NCBI RefSeq assembly: GCF_023101685.1
Contig: NZ_CP082164.1
Location: 6,076,001-6,140,000, forward strand
Direction of reading: 5' to 3'
DNA: 64,000 nucleotides
Source of the DNA: Bradyrhizobium sp. 186
Lineage (GTDB): Bacteria > Pseudomonadota > Alphaproteobacteria > Rhizobiales > Xanthobacteraceae
Shown here: positions 25,862 through 34,996 of the stretch, in pieces
Layout: each line of letters opens with the position of its first letter
Position numbering within the stretch: the first letter of the stretch is position 1
The notes under the pieces: model-generated
Databases searched by the model: none
Told to the model about the DNA's origin: nothing
Seen by the model: only the letters and a program-made list of their open reading frames with translations
Program-made: the position numbers and the translations under genes

Positions 25862-27271
25862 ATGCTGAACGATACGAGGCCCGGACGCATCACGGCGCCC
25901 GAATTCCTGCAAGGACTCATCGACACGTTGACGCAACGTGGCCGCGCGGTTCTCGGTATCAAGCCCGAACGCAATGTCGGCGAGGATCGTGATCTCGAGC
26001 TTCTGGGCGAGGCGCTGCTGTCTCGGCGCGGTGAAGCCTCCGGCGTCGCGATCGCGCAATCGCTGCTTGCGGCGTTCGAGCAGGCGGCAGAGCCGCAGCG
26101 GCTGAAGTTTCTCTCCTCGCTCGCCGACCGGTTCGGGCCGGACCGTCGCGCGATCGAGCTCGCGATCGCGGCCTACCAGCGCAAGGAGGACGGCGACGGC
26201 GGCAAGCTCGAGGCGCTCCACGCCGCGGCGGAGCCGCGCCGGCAGGAGCTCATCCGCCGCCTCAATCTTGCACCCGGCGGGACGGCCTCCCTCGTGCGCA
26301 TGCGACGGGTACTGCTTGCGCTCCTGCGCGAGCATCCCGAACTCCAGCCGGTCGACGACGATTTCGTCCATCTATTCTCGTCCTGGTTCAACAGGGGTTT
26401 TCTCGTGCTGCGACCGATCGACTGGACGACGTCAGCCAACATCCTCGAGAAGATCATCAGGTATGAAGCCGTCCATGCCATCCAGGACTGGGATGATCTG
26501 CGCAGCCGGCTCGAGCCGCCGGATCGCCGCTGCTACGCGTTCTTTCATCCCCAGCTGGTCGACGAGCCGCTGATCTTCGTGGAGGTCGCACTCACGAAGG
26601 AGATTCCGGGCGCGATCAATCCATTGCTCGACAAATCGCGCCAGCCGATCGCGGCACGTGACGCCACGACCGCCGTATTCTACTCGATCTCGAATACGCA
26701 AAAGGGCCTCGCCGGCGTCTCCTTCGGCAACTTTCTGATCAAGCAAGTGGTCCAGGACCTCGCCCGCGAGCTCCCGAACCTGAAGACCTTCGTCACCCTG
26801 TCGCCCGTTCCCGGCTTTGCCGGCTGGATTCGGCGCGAGCTCAAGACCGAGGCCTCCGGCGCCATCGACGATGACACAAGGCGTGCACTGACTGCGCTCG
26901 AGGACGGCGGCGACACCGCGCAGGCAAAAGAGGCCATCACCGCCCTTGCCGCCTATTACTTCCTGAAGGCGAAGCTTCCGTCAGGCAAGCCGGTCGATCC
27001 GGTCGCCCGCTTCCATCTCGGCAACGGCGCGCGCCTGGAGCGGCTGAATTTCCTCGGCGATGCTTCGCCCAAGGGCATCAAGCAATCCTACGGCCTGATG
27101 GTCAACTATCTCTACGCACTCGACCACATCGAGGCGAACCATGAAGCGTTCGCGGAGCACGGCACCGTCGTGGCCTCCGACAAGGTGAAGAAGGCGCTCC
27201 GCGCCAAGCTGTCGTCCCGCGACCTTGTGCCCAGCTCACAGACCAACTCTCAGCGGAAGATCTCGTCATGA
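25862..27271 (+). CDS. matA: malonyl-CoA decarboxylase MatA
   Basis: A 469-residue protein, usual family length, preceded by AAGGAGGCATGAACC. An N-terminal helical domain (~1-130) is followed by the GNAT-fold catalytic domain: RFGPDRRAIELAIAAY, then HPQLVDEPLIFVEVALT, ISNTQKGLAGVSFGNFLIKQV (the CoA-binding region with a catalytic serine/histidine set), and HLGNGARLERLNFLGD near the C-terminus. It decarboxylates malonyl-CoA to acetyl-CoA. Stop overlaps the matB start (ATGA). With MatB it forms a cycle that turns malonate into acetyl-CoA. Confidence 0.95.
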   Translation: MLNDTRPGRITAPEFLQGLIDTLTQRGRAVLGIKPERNVGEDRDLELLGEALLSRRGEASGVAIAQSLLAAFEQAAEPQRLKFLSSLADRFGPDRRAIELAIAAYQRKEDGDGGKLEALHAAAEPRRQELIRRLNLAPGGTASLVRMRRVLLALLREHPELQPVDDDFVHLFSSWFNRGFLVLRPIDWTTSANILEKIIRYEAVHAIQDWDDLRSRLEPPDRRCYAFFHPQLVDEPLIFVEVALTKEIPGAINPLLDKSRQPIAARDATTAVFYSISNTQKGLAGVSFGNFLIKQVVQDLARELPNLKTFVTLSPVPGFAGWIRRELKTEASGAIDDDTRRALTALEDGGDTAQAKEAITALAAYYFLKAKLPSGKPVDPVARFHLGNGARLERLNFLGDASPKGIKQSYGLMVNYLYALDHIEANHEAFAEHGTVVASDKVKKALRAKLSSRDLVPSSQTNSQRKISS

Positions 27272-28791
27272 CCTGGAATCTGTATGACCGCCTGCTTGGC
27301 TCCGCGCACTCCGATCAGTCCATTTGCATCGAGAAGGACGACGGCGCCACCCTGACCTACGCCGAGCTCGCCGCGCTTAGCGGCAGGTTCGCGAATTTGC
27401 TCGCCAGCAACGGCATCGGTCCTAGCCACCGTGTCGCTGCAAAGGTGGAGAAATCCGTCGAGGCTGTCGCGCTCTATCTGGCGACGCTCCGCTCCGGTGC
27501 AGTCTATCTGCCGCTCAACACCGCCTATACGCCGGCCGAAACCGAATACTTCATCCGCGACGCGCAGCCGAGCCTGATCGTATGCGACCCCAAGGAAGAA
27601 TCCGACCTGCGCGCCATTGCCGCAAAAGCAGGCGGACGTGTCGAGACGCTCGATCAGGAGGGTCACGGGTCGCTGGTCGGTGCCGCAGGCGGTTTTCCAG
27701 CGGATTTCGACACGGTGCCGCGCGCGAAGGAGGATCTGGCGGCGATTCTCTACACCTCGGGCACGACCGGCCGATCAAAGGGGGCGATGCTGACGCATGG
27801 CAATCTGGTCTCGAACGCGCTGACGCTGGTCGAGCAATGGCGCTACACGCAACGCGACGTGCTGATCCACGCGCTGCCGATCTATCATATTCACGGCCTG
27901 TTCGTGGCCGGCAACGTGACATTCGCCGCGCGTGCGCGAATGCTGTTCATGCAGAAGTTCGAGGCAGAGCGGATTCTCTCGGAGATGGCGCGATCGACCG
28001 TCCTGATGGGTGTGCCGACCTTCTATGTCCGCCTGCTTCAGAGCCAGAATTTGAGCGAGCGCACGACCGCGCATATGAGGCTGTTCGTCGCTGGGTCCGC
28101 GCCGCTGTTGGCCGAGACCCACCGCGCCTGGAAGGACAGGACCGGTCACGAGATCCTCGAACGCTACGGCATGACCGAGACGGGCATGATCGCCTCCAAT
28201 CCCTATGATGGTCCGCGTATTCCGGGTTCGGTGGGACGCCCGCTGCCCGCCATCGAAGTCCGCATTACGGATCCCGAGAGCGGTGCCGTGCTGCCCCCGA
28301 ACGAGGTCGGCATGATCGAGGTTAAGGGACCAAACGTCTTTGCAGGCTACTGGAATATGCCGGACAAGACTGCCGCCGAATTCCGCGCTGACGGCTTCTT
28401 CATGACCGGCGACCTCGGCAAGCTCGATGCGAACGGCTATCTGTACATCGTCGGCCGGGGCAAGGATCTCATCATCACCGGCGGCTTCAATGTCTACCCG
28501 AAGGAGATCGAGACGGAAATCGACGCTGTCGCAGGTGTGTTTGAAAGCGCGGTCGTCGGCGTGCCGCATGCCGACTTTGGCGAAGGCGTCACCGCTGCCG
28601 TCGTCCGGTCGGCCGGCTCATCGGTGGACGAACGCGCCATCCTGGAGGCGCTTTCCGGACGGCTGGCAAAATTCAAGCAGCCAAAGCGCATCATCTTCGT
28701 AGATGCGCTACCCCGCAACGCCATGGGCAAGATACAGAAGAACCTGCTGCGTGCGCGCTTTGCCGATCTCTATTCGGCCAAAGTCGAGTGA
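27268..28791 (+). CDS. matB: malonyl-CoA synthetase MatB
   Basis: A 507-residue acyl-CoA synthetase of the ANL superfamily. The AMP-binding P-loop is YTSGTTGRSKGAMLTH (~165-180). Further motifs are YGMTETGM, GSVGRPLPAIEVRI, the hinge-region FMTGDLGKLDANGYLYIVGRGKDLIITGG and the C-terminal PRNAMGKIQKNLLR with the catalytic lysine. MatB activates malonate with ATP and CoA to malonyl-CoA, which MatA then decarboxylates. Starting inside matA's stop, it is the last gene of the operon; no terminator hairpin was obvious after it. Confidence 0.95.
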   Translation: MTWNLYDRLLGSAHSDQSICIEKDDGATLTYAELAALSGRFANLLASNGIGPSHRVAAKVEKSVEAVALYLATLRSGAVYLPLNTAYTPAETEYFIRDAQPSLIVCDPKEESDLRAIAAKAGGRVETLDQEGHGSLVGAAGGFPADFDTVPRAKEDLAAILYTSGTTGRSKGAMLTHGNLVSNALTLVEQWRYTQRDVLIHALPIYHIHGLFVAGNVTFAARARMLFMQKFEAERILSEMARSTVLMGVPTFYVRLLQSQNLSERTTAHMRLFVAGSAPLLAETHRAWKDRTGHEILERYGMTETGMIASNPYDGPRIPGSVGRPLPAIEVRITDPESGAVLPPNEVGMIEVKGPNVFAGYWNMPDKTAAEFRADGFFMTGDLGKLDANGYLYIVGRGKDLIITGGFNVYPKEIETEIDAVAGVFESAVVGVPHADFGEGVTAAVVRSAGSSVDERAILEALSGRLAKFKQPKRIIFVDALPRNAMGKIQKNLLRARFADLYSAKVE

Positions 28792-29422
28792 ATGCATCTG
28801 AAGGCGTGCAGCAAGCTGGCCGGACGCCAGCTTTGGGGACTACGCCGGGGTCCACCAGTGGAGCAAGGGCCGAAATCCGCCTTCAATAGCGATGCGGCAC
28901 CAGACGCATCGCTAAAACGTTATCGTATCCACAACTTATTGGTTTGGTGCGCTCGGAGGGCGGGCGCATTTGTTGCGATATCAATAGGTTAGAACGATTT
29001 ATCAAACCATAAGGTGCATTTCAAACCCAAAAAGTACCTTTCAAGAAAAGCGCCCAAGGAGCGGCCCTTCCAGTTGCCTTTTTCCACAGAGCGCCCCGTT
29101 CCCACGGCGCGATTAAACTCGGACGGTGTAGCACTTACCTGAAGTGTTGCCCGCCCATATATCGATAGGAGAGGCAGCTACTAACCCCATGTTTTCATAG
29201 ACCCGCCACAGGCTGTGAGCCTGCAAAGCGAGTACATCTTGTCCCAGTGATTTCGTCTCAGTGTCGCTGGTTCGAGTCGGGGGCGCTACATCCACTATCG
29301 CAGGAGTTCTGTCTTATCGGAGGGCAGCTTAGCTCGGCCGGCAAAATCTTGGCAGCGTGCCAAAGATGCCCCCTATGCGCGAACGGGCGCAGTGGGCGGT
29401 TCACATTCAAGGCTATCTGCCC
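28792..29422. other. 631-base gap, no assigned gene
   Basis: No protein is recognised. A 60-codon frame on the minus strand (29113-29295, ending NTSGKCYTVRV) has no known match and no good ribosome site. A TTCGAGTC-like T-loop sequence near 29271 lacks pairing stems. GC looks lower around 28,900-29,020 than in the flanks. Confidence 0.5.
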
Positions 29423-31303
29423 TCATAGAAACACCAGCGATATCGAGGGCACGAAGGTGATCAACAGCAGGCCAGCCAAGAGCCAGGCGAGATAGATCCA
29501 GATGCGGCGCATGCCGGCATCCGGCGGCACGCCACCGATGACGCAAGCGGCGTAGTAGCACAAGCCGAACGGCGGTGCGAAAAGGCCGAGACCCATCGCG
29601 AGGATCACCACCATCGCATAGTGCACCTCGTGGATGCCGAACTGTGCGGCAACCGGGAACAGCAGCGGGCCGAACAGCACGATGGCCGGAATGCCCTCCA
29701 GCACGCTGCCGAGCACGATGAAGGCCACCACCGAGACCATGAGGAAGCCATAGGCGCCGCCGGGAACGCCGGCCATGCGCGCGGCGAGTTCGTGCGAGAA
29801 GCCGGATTGCGCCAGCGCCCAGGCCATGGCGCTCGCGGCGCCCACGATGAATAGGATCGAACCGGAAAGTGACGCGGTCTGCACCAGCATCGGCAACGCA
29901 TTCTTCCAGGTCAGGCTGCCGCGATAGATGATCAGCCCGAGCACCAGGCAGTAGGCGATGCCGATGGTCGAGACTTCCGTGGCGGTCGCATAGCCCTCGA
30001 CCACCGCGCTGCGGATCAGGAAGGGTAGCGCCAGTGCCGGCAGCGCGGCCCACAACGTCCTTGTCACCACCGAGAGCGGCGCACGCGCAACCTTGATCGC
30101 GGCGTTTTCCTCCGCGCCCGCCCGGTAGCGGGCGACGAAGGCGAGCACGATGGCCAACACGATCCCGGGCAGGATGCCGGCGGTGAACAGCGCCGCGATC
30201 GACACGCCGGTGACGGAGGCGATCGCGATCAGCACGATGGACGGCGGAATGGTCTCACTCATAGCGCCGGAGGCCGCGAGCAGCGAGACCAACTCGCCGT
30301 CCTTCATGCCGCGCTTGCGCATCTCGGGAAACAGCACCGGCGCGATCGCCGCCATGTCGGCGGTCTTGGAGCCGGAGATGCCCGACACCAGCAGCATGGC
30401 GCCGAGCATCACATAGGACAGCCCGCCGCGGACATGGCCGAGCAACGATGCCAGGAAGGCGACCATCACGCGCGCCATGCCGGTCTGCTCGACCAATTGA
30501 CCCAGGAGAACGAATAGCGGCACCGCAAGCAGGATCAGCGAGCTCATCCCCTCGTCGATCCGCCCGACCACAACGAGCAGCGGTGTCCGCGTCGTGGTGA
30601 GCAGGAACGCGACGGACGCAAGGCAAAAGGAAAACGCGATCGGCACGCCGGCCGCCACCGCGCAGCCGAGCAGTCCCACGAAGAAAATCAGCAGGTTCCA
30701 GTTGCCGAGCGGCTTGAGCGCGGGGCCTGCGAGATAAAGCGCGCCGCCGATCAGGGCGAACAGCACAGCCACCGCGAGCAGATCCTTCGCCGAACGCTTG
30801 ACGAGCTCGAGGCAGATGCTGGCGAGCGCAATGATGCAGCCGACCGGGATCGCAGCGGCGCGGACCATGCCGGACCAGCCGAGCGCCGGGGTTTCGACGA
30901 AGGCCTGATCCTCCACATAATCCAACGCCGGATGCAGGATGATCGCGAGGAACAGTGCGACGCCGCCGGCCGCAAGCGTGGACGCCCAGGCCTCGGCACG
31001 CGGCGATAGATATGACGTGAAGAAGGTCAGCCGCATATGCGCCGAACGCTGCACCGCGATCGCGCTGCCGAGCATCGCGAGCCAGAGGAATAGGATGGAG
31101 GCGAGTTCGTCCGACCAGATGATCGGCCGGTGGAAGACGCCCCGCGCGACGATGCCGACGAACAGAATGATCACTTCGGCAACCACCGCGATCGCGGCCG
31201 GAATCTCCACCAGCCAGCGCAGCGATTGCTCCAGCCGGCGTCCCCGTACGAGCTGCGTTGCGCCGAGCGCCTCCGCCGGCGGCGCGCCGACGGCCGCGCT
31301 CAT
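29423..31303 (-). CDS. TRAP transporter fused permease (DctQ-DctM)
   Basis: A 626-residue fusion from the ATG at 31301-31303, overlapping the upstream dctP stop as ATGA. The N-terminal DctQ-like half (~25-200, four helices, PIIWSDELASILFLWLAMLGSAIAVQRSAHMRL) is joined to a DctM-like half (~205-626) with LLAVPLFVLLGQLVEQTGMARVMVAFLASLLGHVRGGLSYV, SGSKTADMAAIAPVLFPEMRKRGM and PPSIVLIAIASVTGVSIAALFTAG. Fused QM permeases are a known TRAP layout. The substrate is unknown; the divergent oxidoreductase suggests a sugar acid or other organic acid. Confidence 0.92.
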   Translation of the reverse strand: MSAAVGAPPAEALGATQLVRGRRLEQSLRWLVEIPAAIAVVAEVIILFVGIVARGVFHRPIIWSDELASILFLWLAMLGSAIAVQRSAHMRLTFFTSYLSPRAEAWASTLAAGGVALFLAIILHPALDYVEDQAFVETPALGWSGMVRAAAIPVGCIIALASICLELVKRSAKDLLAVAVLFALIGGALYLAGPALKPLGNWNLLIFFVGLLGCAVAAGVPIAFSFCLASVAFLLTTTRTPLLVVVGRIDEGMSSLILLAVPLFVLLGQLVEQTGMARVMVAFLASLLGHVRGGLSYVMLGAMLLVSGISGSKTADMAAIAPVLFPEMRKRGMKDGELVSLLAASGAMSETIPPSIVLIAIASVTGVSIAALFTAGILPGIVLAIVLAFVARYRAGAEENAAIKVARAPLSVVTRTLWAALPALALPFLIRSAVVEGYATATEVSTIGIAYCLVLGLIIYRGSLTWKNALPMLVQTASLSGSILFIVGAASAMAWALAQSGFSHELAARMAGVPGGAYGFLMVSVVAFIVLGSVLEGIPAIVLFGPLLFPVAAQFGIHEVHYAMVVILAMGLGLFAPPFGLCYYAACVIGGVPPDAGMRRIWIYLAWLLAGLLLITFVPSISLVFL

Positions 31304-32322
31304 GCGAGCGCCCCGACGGCCGCCTCGAGCGTCTTCCAGTTGTCCTCGCCGAACTTGCCGCGCCATTCCTTGTAGAAGCCGGCGGTCGAGAGCCCCTTGC
31401 GGAACGCCTCCTTGTCGGACGCCTCGAAGGTGATGCCCTTGGCGATCAGCTGGTCCTTCAGCATCAGATTGAGTTTTGCGGTATCTGCGCGCTGCTCGAC
31501 CGCGGCCTGGTCGAATTCGTGCCGGACGATCGCCTGCAGCTCATCGGGCAGCGCCTTCACCGAGCGGCGATTGCCGAGGATGAAGAACGGATCCCAGATG
31601 TGGTTGGTCTCGGAGATGTATTTCTGCACCTCGTAGATCTTGCCGGCCTCGATAGTAACGAGGCCGTTCTCCTGCCCGTCGACCAGATGGGTCTGCAGCG
31701 CCGTGTACAATTCGTTAAAGTTGATCGAGGTCGGATTGGCGCCGAGCGATTTGAACAGCGAGGTGAAGATCGGCGACACCGGTACGCGGATGCGGTAGCC
31801 GGCGAGATCGCCCGGCGTCTTGATCGGCTTGGAGAAGGACGAAATCTGCCGGAACGTGTTGTCGGCCGGCTTGGCCATCACAATCACGCCGGTCTTCTCT
31901 ATCTGCGCCGCAATCAGCCTGCCAAGATCGCCGTCCATCGCGTTCCAGACTTGGGTGTAGTCGGAGAAGGCGAAGCCGACATTGGCGATACCGGCGACGG
32001 GCGCCACCGTCGACAGCACAGAGCCGGCGATATTGAGGAAATCGACGCCGCCGCTGCGAATCTGCGTCAAGAGATCGGTGTCGGAGCCGAGTTGCGAAGC
32101 CGGAAAGAATTTCAGCTCCAGCCGCCCGCCGCTCGCTTCCTTGATCCGCTTCACCGCCTGGTCGAGACGGGTATTGATCGGCTGGGTCAGCGACTGGCCG
32201 GTCGCGAGCTTGTATTCGAACTCCGCCGCCTGCGCCGGCCTGCTGCGGATCGCGACCAGTGGAATGGCAGCCGCGCCAGCCATGAAGCTGCGGCGCGAGA
32301 TGGTGTGGCGCTGAACCGACAT
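31300..32322 (-). CDS. TRAP transporter substrate-binding protein (DctP family)
   Basis: A 340-residue periplasmic protein from the ATG at 32320-32322 (MSVQRHTISRRSFMAG), with AGGGGAGGAC upstream. A Tat signal (SRRSFMAGAAAIPLV) ends near AQA. The DctP domain includes EYKLATGQSLTQPINTRLDQAV, GYRIRVPVSPIFTSLFKSLGANPTSINFNELYTALQTHLVDGQENG (with the family arginine in YRIRV) and EVQKYISETNHIWDPFFIL. It feeds the fused QM permease, whose start overlaps its stop. Divergent from the LysR gene, so probably controlled by it. Ligand unknown. Confidence 0.92.
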   Translation of the reverse strand: MSVQRHTISRRSFMAGAAAIPLVAIRSRPAQAAEFEYKLATGQSLTQPINTRLDQAVKRIKEASGGRLELKFFPASQLGSDTDLLTQIRSGGVDFLNIAGSVLSTVAPVAGIANVGFAFSDYTQVWNAMDGDLGRLIAAQIEKTGVIVMAKPADNTFRQISSFSKPIKTPGDLAGYRIRVPVSPIFTSLFKSLGANPTSINFNELYTALQTHLVDGQENGLVTIEAGKIYEVQKYISETNHIWDPFFILGNRRSVKALPDELQAIVRHEFDQAAVEQRADTAKLNLMLKDQLIAKGITFEASDKEAFRKGLSTAGFYKEWRGKFGEDNWKTLEAAVGALA

Positions 32323-32603
32323 CGTTAGTCCTCCCCTGATGCTTTTGTGCGACGCCCTGTCGGCGCGCATATTCGTTGCCGCCGGCGCATGTCTTGCGGC
32401 GGCGGTGTCGTCAGAATCGCTTTGAAAGGGCCGTTCGAAGCCTTGCGTTCCTTCCCCCGGGCGGACTGGCTGCTGCGCCGTCCTGTTTCCTCTCGGCGCC
32501 CGTCTGTCGCGGGTTGCCTCAGGGAAGGAAACCTAGATCGCTGGTCATGGGCGACAATTGAATTATATTCGCCGTCACTTTAGCTGACCTAAAAGGTTTC
32601 CCG

Positions 32604-33497
32604 ATGCAGATACCGTTCCGCGCCATTACCGTCTTCCACGCGGTGGCGCGCGCGGGCAGCATTTCGCGGGCGGCCGACGAATTGCGGGTGACGCCGTCGG
32701 CCGTCAGCCAGCAGATCCAGGCACTGGAGCTGCATCTCGGCACCGCACTGACCTCGCGGATCGGGCGCAACATTACGCTAACGGAGGCCGGCGAACGCTA
32801 TTTCGAGATGATCAGCCGCGAGATCGAGCACATCGCCGACGTGACGCAGCATGTGCGCGGCATCCGCTCCGCGACCACATTGACCGTGCGCGCCGCACCG
32901 AGCGTGTCGAGCAAATGGCTACTGCCGCGGCTTGCGAGCTTCGTCGACGCCAATCCCGACATCGAATTGCGGCTCGACGGCACCAATGAACCGACCGATT
33001 TCCGCAAGGAGAATGTCGATCTGGAAATCCGCCATGGCGAAGGCGGCTGGCCCGGCCTGTTCGTCGAAAGCCTCGGCAAGGAGCGGTTCTTTCCGCTCTG
33101 CGCGCCGTCGTCCTTTGCGGCGGGCAGTCTCTCCGCCGAAGATCTGCTCAAGCAGCGGCTGATCCATTCGGTGAAATCGCAGCTGCAATGGCCGCGCTGG
33201 TTCATGGAGGCCGGTATCGAGTCGGCCGAGCGCTGGAAGCGCGTGCTGTTCGACCGCAGCCATATGGCGATCGACGCCGCCGTCGATGGCCTCGGCATCG
33301 GGCTCGAAAGCGAGCTCCTAGCCTGGCGCGAATTAAGCGATGGAAGGCTGGTTTGCCCGGTGCAGGACCCACCGGAGGTGACGCTCTCGACGCAATGGAT
33401 CGTCTGTCCCCACGGCCATCTGCGCCACCGCAAGACCCGCACCTTCCTCGACTGGCTGCGGCGCGAGCGCGATAGCTGGCGCGAGCGAATTGTTTAG
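32604..33497 (+). CDS. LysR-family regulator (GcvA-like)
   Basis: A 297-residue protein. The N-terminal winged HTH (1-65: FHAVARAGSISRAADELRVTPSAVSQQIQALELHLGTALTSRIGRNITLTEAG) and a substrate-binding domain with TTLTVRAAPSVSSKWLLPRLASFVDANPDIELRLDGTNEPTDF and LVCPVQDPP resemble the GcvA subgroup. It probably controls the divergent TRAP genes and/or the downstream oxidoreductase. The intergenic region (32,323-32,603) includes an AT-rich patch TTGAATTATATTCGCC near 32,557 that could be the operator or promoter. Confidence 0.9.
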   Translation: MQIPFRAITVFHAVARAGSISRAADELRVTPSAVSQQIQALELHLGTALTSRIGRNITLTEAGERYFEMISREIEHIADVTQHVRGIRSATTLTVRAAPSVSSKWLLPRLASFVDANPDIELRLDGTNEPTDFRKENVDLEIRHGEGGWPGLFVESLGKERFFPLCAPSSFAAGSLSAEDLLKQRLIHSVKSQLQWPRWFMEAGIESAERWKRVLFDRSHMAIDAAVDGLGIGLESELLAWRELSDGRLVCPVQDPPEVTLSTQWIVCPHGHLRHRKTRTFLDWLRRERDSWRERIV

Positions 33498-33640
33498 CGC
33501 GCCTACATCGTTGCAGCTGATAAACTGAATTGCCCTCGGATTCAGCGATGCCTAACGTTCCCTGCGAACAGGCGGACGTAACCGGACCTCACGGTTGCAA
33601 CAACCCGCCGTTGTCAGAGGAACGTCAGGGAAATCCAAAA

Positions 33641-34996
33641 ATGAATCTCCATCGCATGTTGCTGGAACGCAAGGCGGCCGGCAAGCCGGTCACCATCGGC
33701 CTGATCGGAGCCGGAAAATTCGGCCTGATGTTCCTGTCACAGGTGCGCCACACCGACGGCATGCATCTGGTCGGCGTCGCCGACCTGAACACGGCCCGCG
33801 CCCGCGCGCAGCTCAAGCTCGGCTGCTGGCCGGAAGAGCAATATGCCGCCACTAGCATCGACGACGCGCTCAGGCACGGCCGCACCGTCATCACCGACAA
33901 CGCCGACGCCCTGATCACCCATCCCGCCATCGAGGTGATCATCGAGGCGACCGGCGATCCCGGTGCCGGCATCCGCTTCGCGATGAAGGCGATCGAGCAC
34001 GGCAAGAACATCGTGATGGTCAATGTCGAGGCGGACGCTGTCGCAGGTCCCATCCTGGCGCGCAAGGCCAAACAGGCGGGCGTGGTCTATTCGCTGGCGT
34101 GGGGCGACCAGCCGGCGCTGATCGCCGATCACGTCGACTGGGCGCGCGCGGCCGGCTTCAAGGTTGTCGCCGCCGGCAAAGGCACGCGCTACCACCCGAC
34201 CTATCACCAGTCGACGCCGGATACGGTCTGGGACATCCTCGACAAATACATGAAGATCAAGGACCGGAATTCGATCAACCCGAAGATGTTCAACTCCTTC
34301 GTCGATGGCACCAAGTCAGGCATCGAGATGACGGCGGTCTGCAACGCCACCGGGCTGCATGCGCAGAGCGAGGGCCTTTCCTTTCCGCCCGCCACCCGCT
34401 TCGAGCATGCCGAAATCTGCAAGCCGAAGTCGGACGGTGGCGTGCTGGAGAAATCTGGCGTCACCGAGGTCACCTCCTCGGTCTATCGCGACGGGACCGA
34501 CGTGCCGCAGAGCCTCGTGATGGGCACCTATGTCGTGTTCGATACCGACAGCGCCTATTCGGAGGAATGCTTCCGCGAATACAGCATGCTGCCGGACAAG
34601 ACCGGCAAATATGCCTCGCTGTACCGGCCGATCCACATGATCGGGCTCGAGCTCGGCATCTCCGTTGCCTCCGCAGCACTCCGCAAGGAGCCGACCGGCG
34701 CGCCGATCATGTTCAATTCGGACGTCGTCGCGACCGCCAAGCGCAAGCTGAAGGCTGGCGAGATGCTCGACGGCGAAGGCGGCTTCTGCGTCTGGGGCAA
34801 GCAGACCCCAGCGGACGCATCGCTCAAGCAGGGCTACCTGCCGCTCGGGCTTGCCCACCACGTCAAGCTCAAGACGGACATCGAGGAAGGTCAGCGCCTG
34901 AAATGGGCGGACGTGGAATACGATCCGGACAGCCTCGCCGTGCGAGTCCGCCGTGAGATGGAAGCGGCCTTCCGCCAACCGAACCGCGCCCCCTGA
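33641..34996 (+). CDS. NAD(P)-dependent oxidoreductase with SAF domain
   Basis: A 451-residue protein from the ATG at 33641; the frame is open 37 codons further upstream without a good ribosome site. The Rossmann N-terminal region has VTIGLIGAGKFGLMFLSQVR and VIIEATGDPGAGI, as in homoserine dehydrogenase-like and Gfo/Idh/MocA enzymes. The C-terminal ~80 residues (AGEMLDGEGGFCVWGK ... LPLGLAHHVKLKTDIEEGQRLKWADVEYD) form a SAF domain. Proteins with this layout occur in sugar-acid catabolic operons, often beside TRAP or ABC transporters. It would oxidise or reduce the acid imported by the divergent TRAP system. The exact substrate is unknown. Confidence 0.8.
   Translation: MNLHRMLLERKAAGKPVTIGLIGAGKFGLMFLSQVRHTDGMHLVGVADLNTARARAQLKLGCWPEEQYAATSIDDALRHGRTVITDNADALITHPAIEVIIEATGDPGAGIRFAMKAIEHGKNIVMVNVEADAVAGPILARKAKQAGVVYSLAWGDQPALIADHVDWARAAGFKVVAAGKGTRYHPTYHQSTPDTVWDILDKYMKIKDRNSINPKMFNSFVDGTKSGIEMTAVCNATGLHAQSEGLSFPPATRFEHAEICKPKSDGGVLEKSGVTEVTSSVYRDGTDVPQSLVMGTYVVFDTDSAYSEECFREYSMLPDKTGKYASLYRPIHMIGLELGISVASAALRKEPTGAPIMFNSDVVATAKRKLKAGEMLDGEGGFCVWGKQTPADASLKQGYLPLGLAHHVKLKTDIEEGQRLKWADVEYDPDSLAVRVRREMEAAFRQPNRAP

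Noticed and set aside
29265..29300. tRNA-like T-loop sequence TTCGAGTC
   Set aside because: No T-stem, anticodon arm or acceptor stem can be formed around it; taken alone it is chance or at most an old att fragment.
32340..32360. Half copy of the phasin operator (TTGTGCGACGC) upstream of the TRAP dctP
   Set aside because: Only one half of the palindrome is present, so PhaR-type binding is not supported.
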